A stretch of DNA of 46,277 bases from contig JABHWJ010000032.1 of the NCBI GenBank assembly GCA_018657845.1, positions 1 through 46,277 of the forward strand, read 5' to 3'. Source of the DNA: Candidatus Woesearchaeota archaeon (lineage in GTDB: Archaea > Nanobdellota > Nanobdellia > Woesearchaeales > GW2011-AR9). Below the pieces are notes generated by a model that worked only from the letters and a program-made list of their open reading frames with translations, was not told where the DNA came from and searched no databases. The position numbers and the translations under genes are program-made. This document shows positions 37,351-46,277 of this stretch, one piece after another; positions within the stretch are counted from its first letter, which is position 1, and every line of letters begins with the position of its first letter.

Positions 37351-37356
37351 ATAATC

Positions 37357-37851
37357 ATGACCTTAAAAAAAGAGGAATTGCTCAACAAGGGTTGGTCCAA
37401 TCAAGAAATCGAACGGGCTGAAGCGATTTTAGAAAAAACTGAACAAAAAGATGTTTTCTTATCTAAGATAGTTTTCTGGTCAGCTTTAGCAGTAACAATT
37501 TTAGGAAACATCTTAGTTTCAGTAGTAGTTATTCCTTTACTCATTGCCTTTAACGTTTGGGCCCTATATTCAGTAACTATTGTTCTCGCTCTTTCCTTTG
37601 GCTTTCTCTACACCTGGCTTATTAATGACATTGGCCACCTAGGAAAACATCATCACATCTTAGCTGGAATCGTCGTCCCCATAATCGCTCTTACTAATGT
37701 CCTTATCCTCACCACCATTGGAAATCAAATTGCTCTTAATCTTCAAACCCAAGCCCCACATGAAAACCCCTTCCTTCTCGGCCTAGTTTTCGCAGTAGCC
37801 TTTATTTTACCTTACTTAGTTGGCCAAATAATAAAATTAATTAAGAAATAA
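37357..37851 (+). CDS. Membrane protein
   Basis: Four hydrophobic segments, 6 nt after the MinD-like gene. Confidence 0.65.
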   Translation: MTLKKEELLNKGWSNQEIERAEAILEKTEQKDVFLSKIVFWSALAVTILGNILVSVVVIPLLIAFNVWALYSVTIVLALSFGFLYTWLINDIGHLGKHHHILAGIVVPIIALTNVLILTTIGNQIALNLQTQAPHENPFLLGLVFAVAFILPYLVGQIIKLIKK

Positions 37852-38412
37852 TTATGTTCTTAAACTAGAGAAATAAGGTCTCAAAAACCGGCGTTCTTTT
37901 TCAGTAAAAGGACTTTGCATTAAATGTTGGTCATGTAATTCCATGAGTTTTTGTTTGACAGTCCCCACTAATTGTCCATCGATCCCTTCTCTTAAGTAAT
38001 GTCCACATGCTTGATCTATTCTTCCTTCTCGACCTTCAAAACAGAAATAATCAATCACTAATTCTGGTTCTTGTAAAATTACAGGAATTAAAAACCCTTG
38101 AGAAGTATAGTTAAACATTATTCCATACCCATCGGCATAATCTGCACAATATTTTGAAAAATCTAATTCTTCTCCCTTCATCCTATTTGCCACAATCATG
38201 AGGGTTTCGCCTCCTCCATGAGTTTTTAAATTAAAATCATTAGCCAAAGAGGAATCATTAGTAAAATATTCTAATCCTTCTTCAGTTTTTCTTATAGAAA
38301 CTTTATCAACAATTCCCAATTCTTCAAACTTCGCTAAATCACTTTCTAACTTACCTAACTGCTCTCTTTGCCCAATAACATAATCAAGTATATTTGTCAT
38401 TTTATCTCTCAC
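37852..38412 (-). CDS. Hypothetical protein
   Basis: Complete ORF, convergent with the preceding gene. Confidence 0.6.
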   Translation of the reverse strand: MRDKMTNILDYVIGQREQLGKLESDLAKFEELGIVDKVSIRKTEEGLEYFTNDSSLANDFNLKTHGGGETLMIVANRMKGEELDFSKYCADYADGYGIMFNYTSQGFLIPVILQEPELVIDYFCFEGREGRIDQACGHYLREGIDGQLVGTVKQKLMELHDQHLMQSPFTEKERRFLRPYFSSLRT

Positions 38413-38414
38413 TA

Positions 38415-39992
38415 TTACTTCAATAATCTTTCAATCACTGCAGCATAAGCCGGCCTAGCAATTAATACTCCAAAAGAAATCCCCACAATAGTAGTAAATG
38501 CAAAACCTTTCAATAACCCTGCTCCTGCAAACCACAATGGAATCATTCCCGCACAAGTTGTAAAGTACGCGGCCATCACAATAAACATAGCATTCTTTAC
38601 TCTCTGTTTCCAATCAGTAAGAACTTCTCCCCTAATAACTTCATCAGTAATCACAATCAAATGATCTACTCCCGTACCCAGGACAATAATTATTCCTGCA
38701 ATTGAAGCTAAATCTAAATTCCAACCAACCAATGCAGCAAACCCTAAAATTAACACAACTTCTGACAACATTGTCAATACCATTGGTAATACTACTTTAG
38801 CTTTTCGATATCTCAAAAATACAATCACTGAAACAGCTAATGCTGCCAACAAACCAATTAACACTGCATTATTCAAAAACTCCTTTCCTAAAGAAGGAGA
38901 AATGGTATCCATTTTTACAATTTCTAACTTCACTGGAAGACTCCCAGTGATAATTATTGTTTGTAATCTCTTCATGTTCTGTAATGCGTCGGTAGCTGCT
39001 TCTGATTTTATTGCTCCCACACCAGAACCAGAAATTTGAATGTCAGTAGTTGCCCGCCCTTTTAATTCCGAACCAATATTCAAACTATCAACTTCATTAT
39101 CATCTAAATACAAAATAATTGGCTCACTCAAATAGGCTCCGCCTTCTCCAACCACTACCTCTAATTTGCTAGTTAATTCTGCTTGTCGATCTGCTGCTTC
39201 TGGGCTTAAAGTAATACCAAAAAAGAAACTACATGCCCAAGAACCGCCTTCAACTTGCCAACAGCCCCTACTTGGATTTATTCCAGAACAATCTGCACTT
39301 CTACAAACATAAGTAATATCTTTTTTACCTCCAAAGAAAACCGTATCATTCCCAATTTTTGCTTCAAATTTTCCTTGTTTAGATAATAATTCTTTGACTT
39401 CTTCTTCTGTTACCCCTGCGATCTCAATTAAAATAAAATCTCCTCCAGATAAGTCTGAAGCTTGCCTAACTATTACATCGCTTAGTCCGTAAACATTTAA
39501 TCTTTCTTTTAAATTGGCGATTGTAATTTCTAAATCTTCTTCTGAAATCTCTTCTACTGGTTTTAATAAAACTCTAGTTCCTCCTTCTAAGTCTAATCCT
39601 TTCCTAACATTAGAAGTTGGAGCAACATAAACTTTTAATCCCAGATCAGCTATCCCTAATTCATCTTCACCAATTAACAAAGTATAACTTCCTTCATTAG
39701 TTTCTAAATGAACTGTTTCTCCTACTTCTAACTCAGAAACTGTATCATAATAAGTTTTCACTGAATTAACATCCATTCCCCCCACAGAAGTTACCCTCTC
39801 TTTAGCTAAAGGGACAACATTTGGACCTGGATTACCTATTCCTGCATCAGAAGCAGAAGAATTGGTTATTACATTTTTTATCATTACTCCTTCTACCCAA
39901 GGATTGGGTTTAATGGCAATTATTGCAAACAGCAAGAACACTAATAATATAATTACTCTCCAATTTCCCAAAACTTTCTTCACTGTTGCCAT
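38415..39992 (-). CDS. secD: Protein export membrane protein SecD
   Basis: RKGLDLEGGTRVLLKP; six-TM C-terminal module. Confidence 0.92.
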   Translation of the reverse strand: MATVKKVLGNWRVIILLVFLLFAIIAIKPNPWVEGVMIKNVITNSSASDAGIGNPGPNVVPLAKERVTSVGGMDVNSVKTYYDTVSELEVGETVHLETNEGSYTLLIGEDELGIADLGLKVYVAPTSNVRKGLDLEGGTRVLLKPVEEISEEDLEITIANLKERLNVYGLSDVIVRQASDLSGGDFILIEIAGVTEEEVKELLSKQGKFEAKIGNDTVFFGGKKDITYVCRSADCSGINPSRGCWQVEGGSWACSFFFGITLSPEAADRQAELTSKLEVVVGEGGAYLSEPIILYLDDNEVDSLNIGSELKGRATTDIQISGSGVGAIKSEAATDALQNMKRLQTIIITGSLPVKLEIVKMDTISPSLGKEFLNNAVLIGLLAALAVSVIVFLRYRKAKVVLPMVLTMLSEVVLILGFAALVGWNLDLASIAGIIIVLGTGVDHLIVITDEVIRGEVLTDWKQRVKNAMFIVMAAYFTTCAGMIPLWFAGAGLLKGFAFTTIVGISFGVLIARPAYAAVIERLLK

Positions 39993-39993
39993 C

Positions 39994-40872
39994 TTATGGT
40001 TTCTTTCTCTCCAAATATAATCTTAATAAACCTACATTTTGGATCCAAGTCATAATTAAATCTACAAGTAATCCAATTAACAAAATAATCATTATTTGTT
40101 TAATCACTTCACTCTTCACAAAAATTAATGCAATAAAAATTGCCGTCAAAGTTGTAGCTGACATTGTCAGACCAGTTTTCATAGCACTAATTACCCGATC
40201 CATAACTGATCCTTCTTTCCTTTTCAATACCCTAGTACTCAGTAAAACATCAGTATCCACAGAATAACCAATTAACATCAAAAATGCTGCAATTCCTGCA
40301 GTACTCAATCTCATTCCAGTTAAATTAAATATCGCTAAAGTAACTACCATGTCTGAGAATGCTGCCAAGATAACTGCCAAACTTGGCGCCATTGTTCTAA
40401 AATAAAAAAAGACCACTACCCCCATCAATAAAAATGCAATACCTAAAGCAATAATTGTTTGACGGAAAAAACTTTTACCTAAAGAACTCCCCATTATCTC
40501 CACACCATAATCTCCTTTCTCTAAACCCAATTTACTTTCCAACTCATCTAACAACACCGAAACTTCTTGAGCATCTTGCGCATCAGTATCCACTGCCACC
40601 CCAATTTGTGTACCTGCTTGAGTTAAACTTCTCACAGAGATGTCTGCCTTAGGAAAATTTTCCTGTAAAAATCCTTCTAACTCTAAAATATTTACTTGTT
40701 GATCAATAGTAATTGTTGATCCACCTTTCAAACTCACTCCTTTATTCACAAAATCTCCAGTCATCCCATATTGTACGCCTAATTGGACCAAAGCTAACAC
40801 TAAAATTAAAAAAGGAATAATTAATAATTTCTTGTACTGTTTATCATAAAAATTGAGTAATTTATTTTTCAT
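39994..40872 (-). CDS. secF: Protein export membrane protein SecF
   Basis: GVSLKGGSTITI; FLMLIGYSVDTDVLLSTRVL. Confidence 0.92.
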   Translation of the reverse strand: MKNKLLNFYDKQYKKLLIIPFLILVLALVQLGVQYGMTGDFVNKGVSLKGGSTITIDQQVNILELEGFLQENFPKADISVRSLTQAGTQIGVAVDTDAQDAQEVSVLLDELESKLGLEKGDYGVEIMGSSLGKSFFRQTIIALGIAFLLMGVVVFFYFRTMAPSLAVILAAFSDMVVTLAIFNLTGMRLSTAGIAAFLMLIGYSVDTDVLLSTRVLKRKEGSVMDRVISAMKTGLTMSATTLTAIFIALIFVKSEVIKQIMIILLIGLLVDLIMTWIQNVGLLRLYLERKKP

Positions 40873-41003
40873 CGGTTCTTATAATCCGAAAATTAAATCA
40901 TATATAAATATATCTCTCCTTCCTTACTTATTTTTCTACTTGATTAATATTTAACTCTGGCCCAACGTTAAATTTATAAATCTCTTTCTATTCACTCAAC
41001 CTA

Positions 41004-41942
41004 ATGAATATATTGCAGTTAAAAGGGATTACTAAAGAGTTTGGTAAAAATGTAGTTTTAGATGATATTAATCTAGATATTCATGAAGGTGACCTTTATG
41101 GCATCATTGGCCCTTCAGGGTGTGGAAAAACAACCCTACTCAATACTATTATTGGTTTCCACGAACCAGATGAAGGAACCATCCAATACAAATTTGATAA
41201 TAATCACGCTTCAAAAATAATCCATAAAAACTTAAGAAGTTTTCATCATTACTTGGGTTATGCCCCCCAGTATCCTTCATTCTATCCAAATCTCACTGTA
41301 AAAGAAAACATCAAACATTTTGGTTATTTCTATAAAATTAAAAAAAATAATCTGACTACAAACATGAATAACCTATTAGAATTTACTCAATTAAAAGAAC
41401 ACCAAAAACGTCTTGCCAAAAATCTTTCTGGAGGAATGCAAAAGAGATTAGATCTTTGTTGTAGTCTAATCCACAAACCAAGATTACTCGTCCTTGACGA
41501 ACCAACCGACGGTTTAGATCCTCTTCTTCAAGACGAAATGTTCCAACTAATTAAAGAAGTAAACAGCCATGGAATTACAGTAGTCATCTCTTCCCATAAC
41601 CTTTCTGGATTAGAATCTATTTGTAATAAAGTTGCCATCTTACACGAAGGAAAACTCCTTAAGGCTGGAGATTTAAAAGAAATGAAAAAGAATCACCAAA
41701 AAGAAGAAATCCATCTTAGTTCAGAAGAATTTACTCCTCAATTCCTCAGTGAAGTAAGAAGACTTCCTGTGGCTCAAATTATTCAAAAACACAATCGCTT
41801 AATTATCTCTACTACAAATATTAAAGAAACTCTTGATAAATTATTAATATTAATTGAGAAATCAGATGTAAAAATCGATGACCTAGATATTAAGAAAGTT
41901 TCTCTTAAACGAGTCTTCGAACATTTTACAAAAAAGTGGTAG
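41004..41942 (+). CDS. ABC transporter ATP-binding protein
   Basis: GPSGCGKTTLL, LSGGMQKRLDL, LLVLDEPTDGLDP. Confidence 0.95.
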   Translation: MNILQLKGITKEFGKNVVLDDINLDIHEGDLYGIIGPSGCGKTTLLNTIIGFHEPDEGTIQYKFDNNHASKIIHKNLRSFHHYLGYAPQYPSFYPNLTVKENIKHFGYFYKIKKNNLTTNMNNLLEFTQLKEHQKRLAKNLSGGMQKRLDLCCSLIHKPRLLVLDEPTDGLDPLLQDEMFQLIKEVNSHGITVVISSHNLSGLESICNKVAILHEGKLLKAGDLKEMKKNHQKEEIHLSSEEFTPQFLSEVRRLPVAQIIQKHNRLIISTTNIKETLDKLLILIEKSDVKIDDLDIKKVSLKRVFEHFTKKW

Positions 41943-41962
41943 ATTAAGTTATCAAAAAAAAA

Positions 41963-41988
41963 GAGGTGAGTGGAGAAGAGAATTCTCC
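41963..41988 (+). promoter_or_regulatory. SD sequence followed by 6-bp hairpin before the ABC permease start
   Basis: GAGGTGAG (41963-41970), hairpin GGAGAA-GAGAA-TTCTCC (41972-41988), ATG at 41995. Confidence 0.6.
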
Positions 41989-41994
41989 CCTACG

Positions 41995-43749
41995 ATGAGA
42001 AAAATATTCAAGCTAATTAGTAAAGACTTTCGACTCTTAACCCGTTCTAAAACTTCTCTAGCTATTCTAATCCTTGCTCCAATTTTAACAATCCTTTTAA
42101 TTGGAATCTCCTATAACACTTCTCAAAATTATTCCTTAGAAATTGGAGTCTTTTCAGAAAACTATGGAGAAGGTGCTACTTCATTAATTGAATTGGTTGA
42201 AGCCAATGGTTTTAGTGTTACCAAATATGATCAAATAGACTCTTGTATTGAAGATATTAAAACTGCCTTAACTAATACTTGTATCCATCTCCCTTCAGAA
42301 CTAACTTTTACAGATAATTCCAAAAAAGAAATAACTTATTATGTCGATCAATCCAAAATGAATTTGGTTTGGGTTATTACAAAAACTCTTCAAGAAAATT
42401 TTAATCTCAAAGCAGCTGAATTATCTGAACAGATTGCTTCAGATATTCTTAGCAAAGTAGCAAATACAAAATCTCAAATTACTCCCAAAAAGATTATCCT
42501 TGATCAATCCACTTCTCAAGCTCAGGCCGCCTTAAGCAACACAGGAACTGTCCAGAGCGAACTTACTAAACTTGATTTAAGCATCCCAGAAACTGCCTTC
42601 AATGTCTCCGTGTCTGGAAGCTTTGGAGACGACATTGGAAATGCTTTAGATGAAGGAAAAGGAAAACTTTCAGATGCCAAATCCACTGTTCAGGGATCTA
42701 ACCTAGGAGACGATGAAAAAGAATCAGTACTTGAATCTATTAGTGAAGCCAGATCTAAGCTAAATAGTATAGAAAATAAATTCACTGGAAATGGTTCTTC
42801 ATTTGGTGAAATAACTAACCTCATCTCTAGTTTGAATGATGAACTGGCTTCTGCCAGGGGAAAATTAACCCTTGCTGCTAGTAAACAAACCGAACTAAAC
42901 TCCAAACTATCCACTATTAATAGTGATCTTTCTACCACTGCCAAAAACTTAGAAGATCTTCAATCTACATTAGGTAGTATTGAGACTGAATTAAGTAGTT
43001 TATCTGTGACTGATGCTTCTACTGTAGCCAATCCTTTAGTTACCAAAATTGAAACCATTGCTCATGAAGACTCTTATATGGGTTATCTGTTCCCTACTTT
43101 AATCATGATTGTAGTTATGTTCTTATCTATCCTCTTAGGTACAACATTAGTTATGATGGAGAAACATACTCCTGCTTACTTTAGAAATTTCATTCTTCCA
43201 GTAAGAAAAGTCTCTTTTGTTCTTGCTACATATATGACTAATCTAATGATTATTTTCGTTCAAATTGCCATAATCCTGGGAGCCGCACTTTATTTCCTTT
43301 CTCCAGAAATCCTCCCTCGTTTTCCATTAACATTATTGATTCTTTTCCTGGCCTCTTCTGTATTCACCCTATTAGGAATGGCTATTGGTTACATCTTCAC
43401 TTCCGAAGATGCCGGAATCCTCGCTTCTATTTTCTTTGGTAGCTTGATGCTTTTCTTTTCTGGAGTAATCATCCCTATCGAAACCCTTCCTAAACTTATC
43501 AAAGAAATTGTTTTCTTCAACCCCTACATCCTTTGTGAAAAACTTCTTCGAGGAGTCTTTATTTTCGGAAGCGAATTTAACAGTCTCATTAATGACCTAA
43601 TCATTATTATAGGGTACATTATCCTCATCTTCCTCTTTATTGTTGTCTATGATCTTATTGCTAGTCGACACTTCTATAAGAGGGTGGCTTACCACCACCA
43701 TCGAAAAATTAGAAGAAAAAAAGCCAGAATGGAAACTGGAAAGAGGTAA
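41995..43749 (+). CDS. ABC-2 type permease with long extracytoplasmic coiled coil
   Basis: N-terminal TM, ~300-aa coiled-coil insert, five C-terminal TM segments; follows ABC ATPase. Confidence 0.85.
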   Translation: MRKIFKLISKDFRLLTRSKTSLAILILAPILTILLIGISYNTSQNYSLEIGVFSENYGEGATSLIELVEANGFSVTKYDQIDSCIEDIKTALTNTCIHLPSELTFTDNSKKEITYYVDQSKMNLVWVITKTLQENFNLKAAELSEQIASDILSKVANTKSQITPKKIILDQSTSQAQAALSNTGTVQSELTKLDLSIPETAFNVSVSGSFGDDIGNALDEGKGKLSDAKSTVQGSNLGDDEKESVLESISEARSKLNSIENKFTGNGSSFGEITNLISSLNDELASARGKLTLAASKQTELNSKLSTINSDLSTTAKNLEDLQSTLGSIETELSSLSVTDASTVANPLVTKIETIAHEDSYMGYLFPTLIMIVVMFLSILLGTTLVMMEKHTPAYFRNFILPVRKVSFVLATYMTNLMIIFVQIAIILGAALYFLSPEILPRFPLTLLILFLASSVFTLLGMAIGYIFTSEDAGILASIFFGSLMLFFSGVIIPIETLPKLIKEIVFFNPYILCEKLLRGVFIFGSEFNSLINDLIIIIGYIILIFLFIVVYDLIASRHFYKRVAYHHHRKIRRKKARMETGKR

Positions 43750-43780
43750 GTTTTTATATTACTTTTTCTTCTTTACTTTT

Positions 43781-44248
43781 ATGAAAACCATTACTATCAC
43801 TGGAACTCCTGGAACTGGAAAATCTACGTTAACAAAATACTTAGAAAAAAAACTAAACTTCAAAAGAATAGATTTACATCGTTATTACAAACAAATTTCT
43901 ACAGGTTATAATAAAAGTAAACAATGTTATGATATTGATCTAAAGAAACTAGAAAAATTAATTAAAGAAAAATCTAAAGAAAACAACCTGATTATTGATT
44001 CCCACATTTCTCATTTGTTGAAAAAAGTTGATTTGTGTATTGTTTTAACTTGTTCTAACTTAAAAAAACTAGAGAAGAGATTACAAGATAGAAAGTATTC
44101 TAAAAAGAAAATTAGAGAAAACTTAGATTCGGAAATCTTTCAAATCTGCTTAAATGAAGCAAAAGAAAAAGGACATAAAATAATTGTGATTGATACAGCA
44201 AAGAGATTCAGCAAAGAAGAATTGGTTAAGAAGATAAACGGAACTTGA
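43781..44248 (+). CDS. Adenylate kinase-like (Fap7/AK6-type) P-loop kinase
   Basis: ITITGTPGTGKSTLTKYL from ATG 43781; track ORF starts upstream in error. Confidence 0.8.
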   Translation: MKTITITGTPGTGKSTLTKYLEKKLNFKRIDLHRYYKQISTGYNKSKQCYDIDLKKLEKLIKEKSKENNLIIDSHISHLLKKVDLCIVLTCSNLKKLEKRLQDRKYSKKKIRENLDSEIFQICLNEAKEKGHKIIVIDTAKRFSKEELVKKINGT

Positions 44249-44498
44249 AAAATTAAAAATAAAAGTAAAAAAGTTTGATCAAAGAGCTGGTTTTGATAAA
44301 ACGGAGTTTGATAAACTGATCAAAATGATCAAAAAAGAAGTAAAAATCTTAGAGTCTAATTCGGAAAATAAAGAAATTGTTAATCATCAACTTAGCGACT
44401 TATTAATTCTAATAACACAAATAGCTTACCAGTACAATATGGATTTTGATCTAGAGCTGAAAAAGTGGTTTAAGAAGTCTAAGAAATATTTAGAATAA
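44241..44498 (+). CDS. Small MazG-like nucleotide pyrophosphohydrolase ORF lacking an obvious start codon
   Basis: ELEKLKIKVKKFDQRAGFDKTEFDKLIKMIKKEVKILESNSENKEIVNHQLSDLLILITQIAYQYNMDFDLELKKWFKKSKKYLE; only in-frame ATG is at 44325. Confidence 0.45.
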   Translation, partial: ELEKLKIKVKKFDQRAGFDKTEFDKLIKMIKKEVKILESNSENKEIVNHQLSDLLILITQIAYQYNMDFDLELKKWFKKSKKYLE

Positions 44499-44540
44499 CA
44501 CACAAAATCCTTATAAATCTCCCTCCTTTCTCAAATAAAC

Positions 44541-45644
44541 ATGTCAACCTTAACTGCACAAGAAAAACTGCACCTGAAAAGAACAATCAAAGAGTTAAAG
44601 AGCCATAAGGCTCTTCATACCGAGTTTGTGACAGTTTACATCCCCATGGGTTATGAAATTACTAAAATCATTCAACACTTAGCTGAAGAACAAGGAACCG
44701 CTTCTAACATTAAATCAGCATCTACTAGAAAGAATGTTCAAGCTTCTTTAGAAAAAATGATTCAACACCTTAGAACATTTCCTAAAACTCCTGAAAACGG
44801 GCTAGCCATTTTCTCCGGCAACATCGCATCCTCAGAAGGAAAACAAGATATGAAAGTTTGGAGTATCGAACCTCCCACCCCCCTTAATATCCGTATTTAT
44901 CGTTGTGACAAAAACTTTGTTACCGAAATCTTAGAAGAGATGTTGGTTGAAAAAGAAGTCTATGGTTTGGTTGTTTTAGATCGAAGAGACGCCACTCTTG
45001 CCTTACTAAAAGGAAAAACAATTGTTCCTTTACAAAAAACCCACTCCGAAGTTCCAGGAAAAACAAAAGCAGGTGGACAATCTGCTCAAAGATTCGCCCG
45101 TCTAAGAGAAGGTGCTGCTAAAGATCATTTCAAAAAAATTGCTGAACATATGAAAAACCAATTTCTCCATTTAGGAAATGACCTCAAAGGAATCATTTTG
45201 GGCGGCCCCGGAGTAACAGTAAACGATTTCATGAATAAAGATTATCTCACTGGAGATGTCAAAAATAAAATTATTGGGACTAAGGATCTTTCTTACACTG
45301 GTGATTTTGGATTACAAGAACTATTAGAAAAATCTGAAGACCTTTTAGCAGAAGAAGAAGTTGCCCAGGAAAAAAAAGTCATGCAACAATTCTTTGGTGT
45401 TCTTAGAGATTCTCCAAAAAAAGCAACTTATGGAGAAAAAGAAACCTTAAAAGCCTTAGAAATGAATGCTGTCGACATCCTATTAATTTCAGAGAATATC
45501 TCTGAAGATAAACTCTTTGATCTTGAAGAAAAAGCAGAACAAGGTGGAACCAAAATAAGAATTATTTCGACAGAAACTAGAGAAGGAGTACAACTAAGAG
45601 ATCTCGGTGGAATGGCTGCAATTTTAAGATTTGAAATAGAATAA
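44541..45644 (+). CDS. prf1: Peptide chain release factor aRF1
   Basis: NIKS (ASNIKSASTRKNV) and GGQ (KAGGQSAQRFARLRE). Confidence 0.95.
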   Translation: MSTLTAQEKLHLKRTIKELKSHKALHTEFVTVYIPMGYEITKIIQHLAEEQGTASNIKSASTRKNVQASLEKMIQHLRTFPKTPENGLAIFSGNIASSEGKQDMKVWSIEPPTPLNIRIYRCDKNFVTEILEEMLVEKEVYGLVVLDRRDATLALLKGKTIVPLQKTHSEVPGKTKAGGQSAQRFARLREGAAKDHFKKIAEHMKNQFLHLGNDLKGIILGGPGVTVNDFMNKDYLTGDVKNKIIGTKDLSYTGDFGLQELLEKSEDLLAEEEVAQEKKVMQQFFGVLRDSPKKATYGEKETLKALEMNAVDILLISENISEDKLFDLEEKAEQGGTKIRIISTETREGVQLRDLGGMAAILRFEIE

Positions 45645-45646
45645 AA

Positions 45647-45982
45647 CTACTCTTCTTTTTTCTCATAAATCTTCTTCAAACAATTATAGAGTTTCTTACT
45701 TCCCCTTCCATTAAAATATTCTTGAGTCCAATAATCATTCTGACCAGATCCATTTACAACCACTTTATAACCAACACAAGAACTCATAAACCCCTTTATT
45801 CCTTGACTCCAAGAATCCTTCAGTCTACCTGCGGCCAAAAACATTCTAACACCCTCTTCCAAAGAAACATACCCCCCATAAACTTCAAAATCAGAGGAGA
45901 TATTGCTTTTCTCATTCACTCCTTTTTCTACAGAATCCTCTTCTAAATTTTTAATTAGATCCTTAAGAAAATACTTCTTCAT
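45647..45982 (-). CDS. Hypothetical protein
   Basis: 111-aa ORF. Confidence 0.5.
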   Translation of the reverse strand: MKKYFLKDLIKNLEEDSVEKGVNEKSNISSDFEVYGGYVSLEEGVRMFLAAGRLKDSWSQGIKGFMSSCVGYKVVVNGSGQNDYWTQEYFNGRGSKKLYNCLKKIYEKKEE

Positions 45983-46070
45983 TAACTAAAAGAATACCTT
46001 CAAGATTTATAATCCTTTCTTTTCTGTAATTTAGAAAACATTATTAACTACCTTTACCAAAAAGATATTT

Positions 46071-46277
46071 ATGGACCTTATCCAAGAATCTTTTCAAAGA
46101 CTCTTCCCAGAAAAAGAATTCGAGTATGAAACTGGGCTCCAATACAATAGAAGACTAGGAAACTTTAATTCTAACATCTCTTTACATAAAAATAAACTAT
46201 CTATTAACATGAATTTACAATGGAAAGATATTGATAAAGAAATAAAAATTGGCCTAATCCAAACTCTCCTTCTAAAA
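46071..46277 (+). CDS. Hypothetical protein, truncated by window end
   Basis: ATG at 46071: MDLIQESFQRLFPEKEFEYETGLQYNRRLGNF...; open to the window edge. Confidence 0.55.
   Translation, partial: MDLIQESFQRLFPEKEFEYETGLQYNRRLGNFNSNISLHKNKLSINMNLQWKDIDKEIKIGLIQTLLLK

Overview
The window reads as a compact, AT-rich archaeal chromosome segment. Gene content (Topo VI A/B, aRF1, PCNA, SecDF, Sec61-beta, NAC, RNase J, RNase P RNA, DnaG-type primase, RIO kinase, KH protein) together with GyrA and ScpB suggests a DPANN lineage (Woesearchaeota/Pacearchaeota-like); the taxonomy is inference. It is mostly housekeeping. There is no CRISPR array, prophage or IS element.

The most unusual parts are:
1. Two adjacent minus-strand tRNA genes that only fold after removing three small introns. 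tRNA-Cys(GCA) has a D-arm intron with a clean bulge-helix-bulge (BHB) plus a 37/38 intron. tRNA-Arg(UCU) has an intron inside the 5' strand of the anticodon stem.
2. A LAGLIDADG endonuclease ORF that reads in frame through the 5' half of that tRNA-Arg. Its stop codon is the last three bases of the predicted tRNA intron.
3. A 19-bp tandem motif (AACTAGACAACTAGACAAC) placed exactly 11 nt upstream of a TATA box in two distant promoters, that of the LAGLIDADG nuclease and that of a Cas4/RecB-like Fe-S nuclease. This suggests a small nuclease regulon.
4. A 630-bp intergenic region before dnaG with two candidate structured RNAs.
5. A family-B DNA polymerase homologue with an intact-looking exonuclease but an altered polymerase motif C (NTD), alongside other probable pseudo-enzymes (an M50-like protein and a THUMP-methyltransferase-like protein).
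6. Top6B interrupted by one in-frame TAA.
7. An SD-hairpin-AUG arrangement in front of an ABC permease.

All structures and motifs were read by eye; no search or folding program was run.
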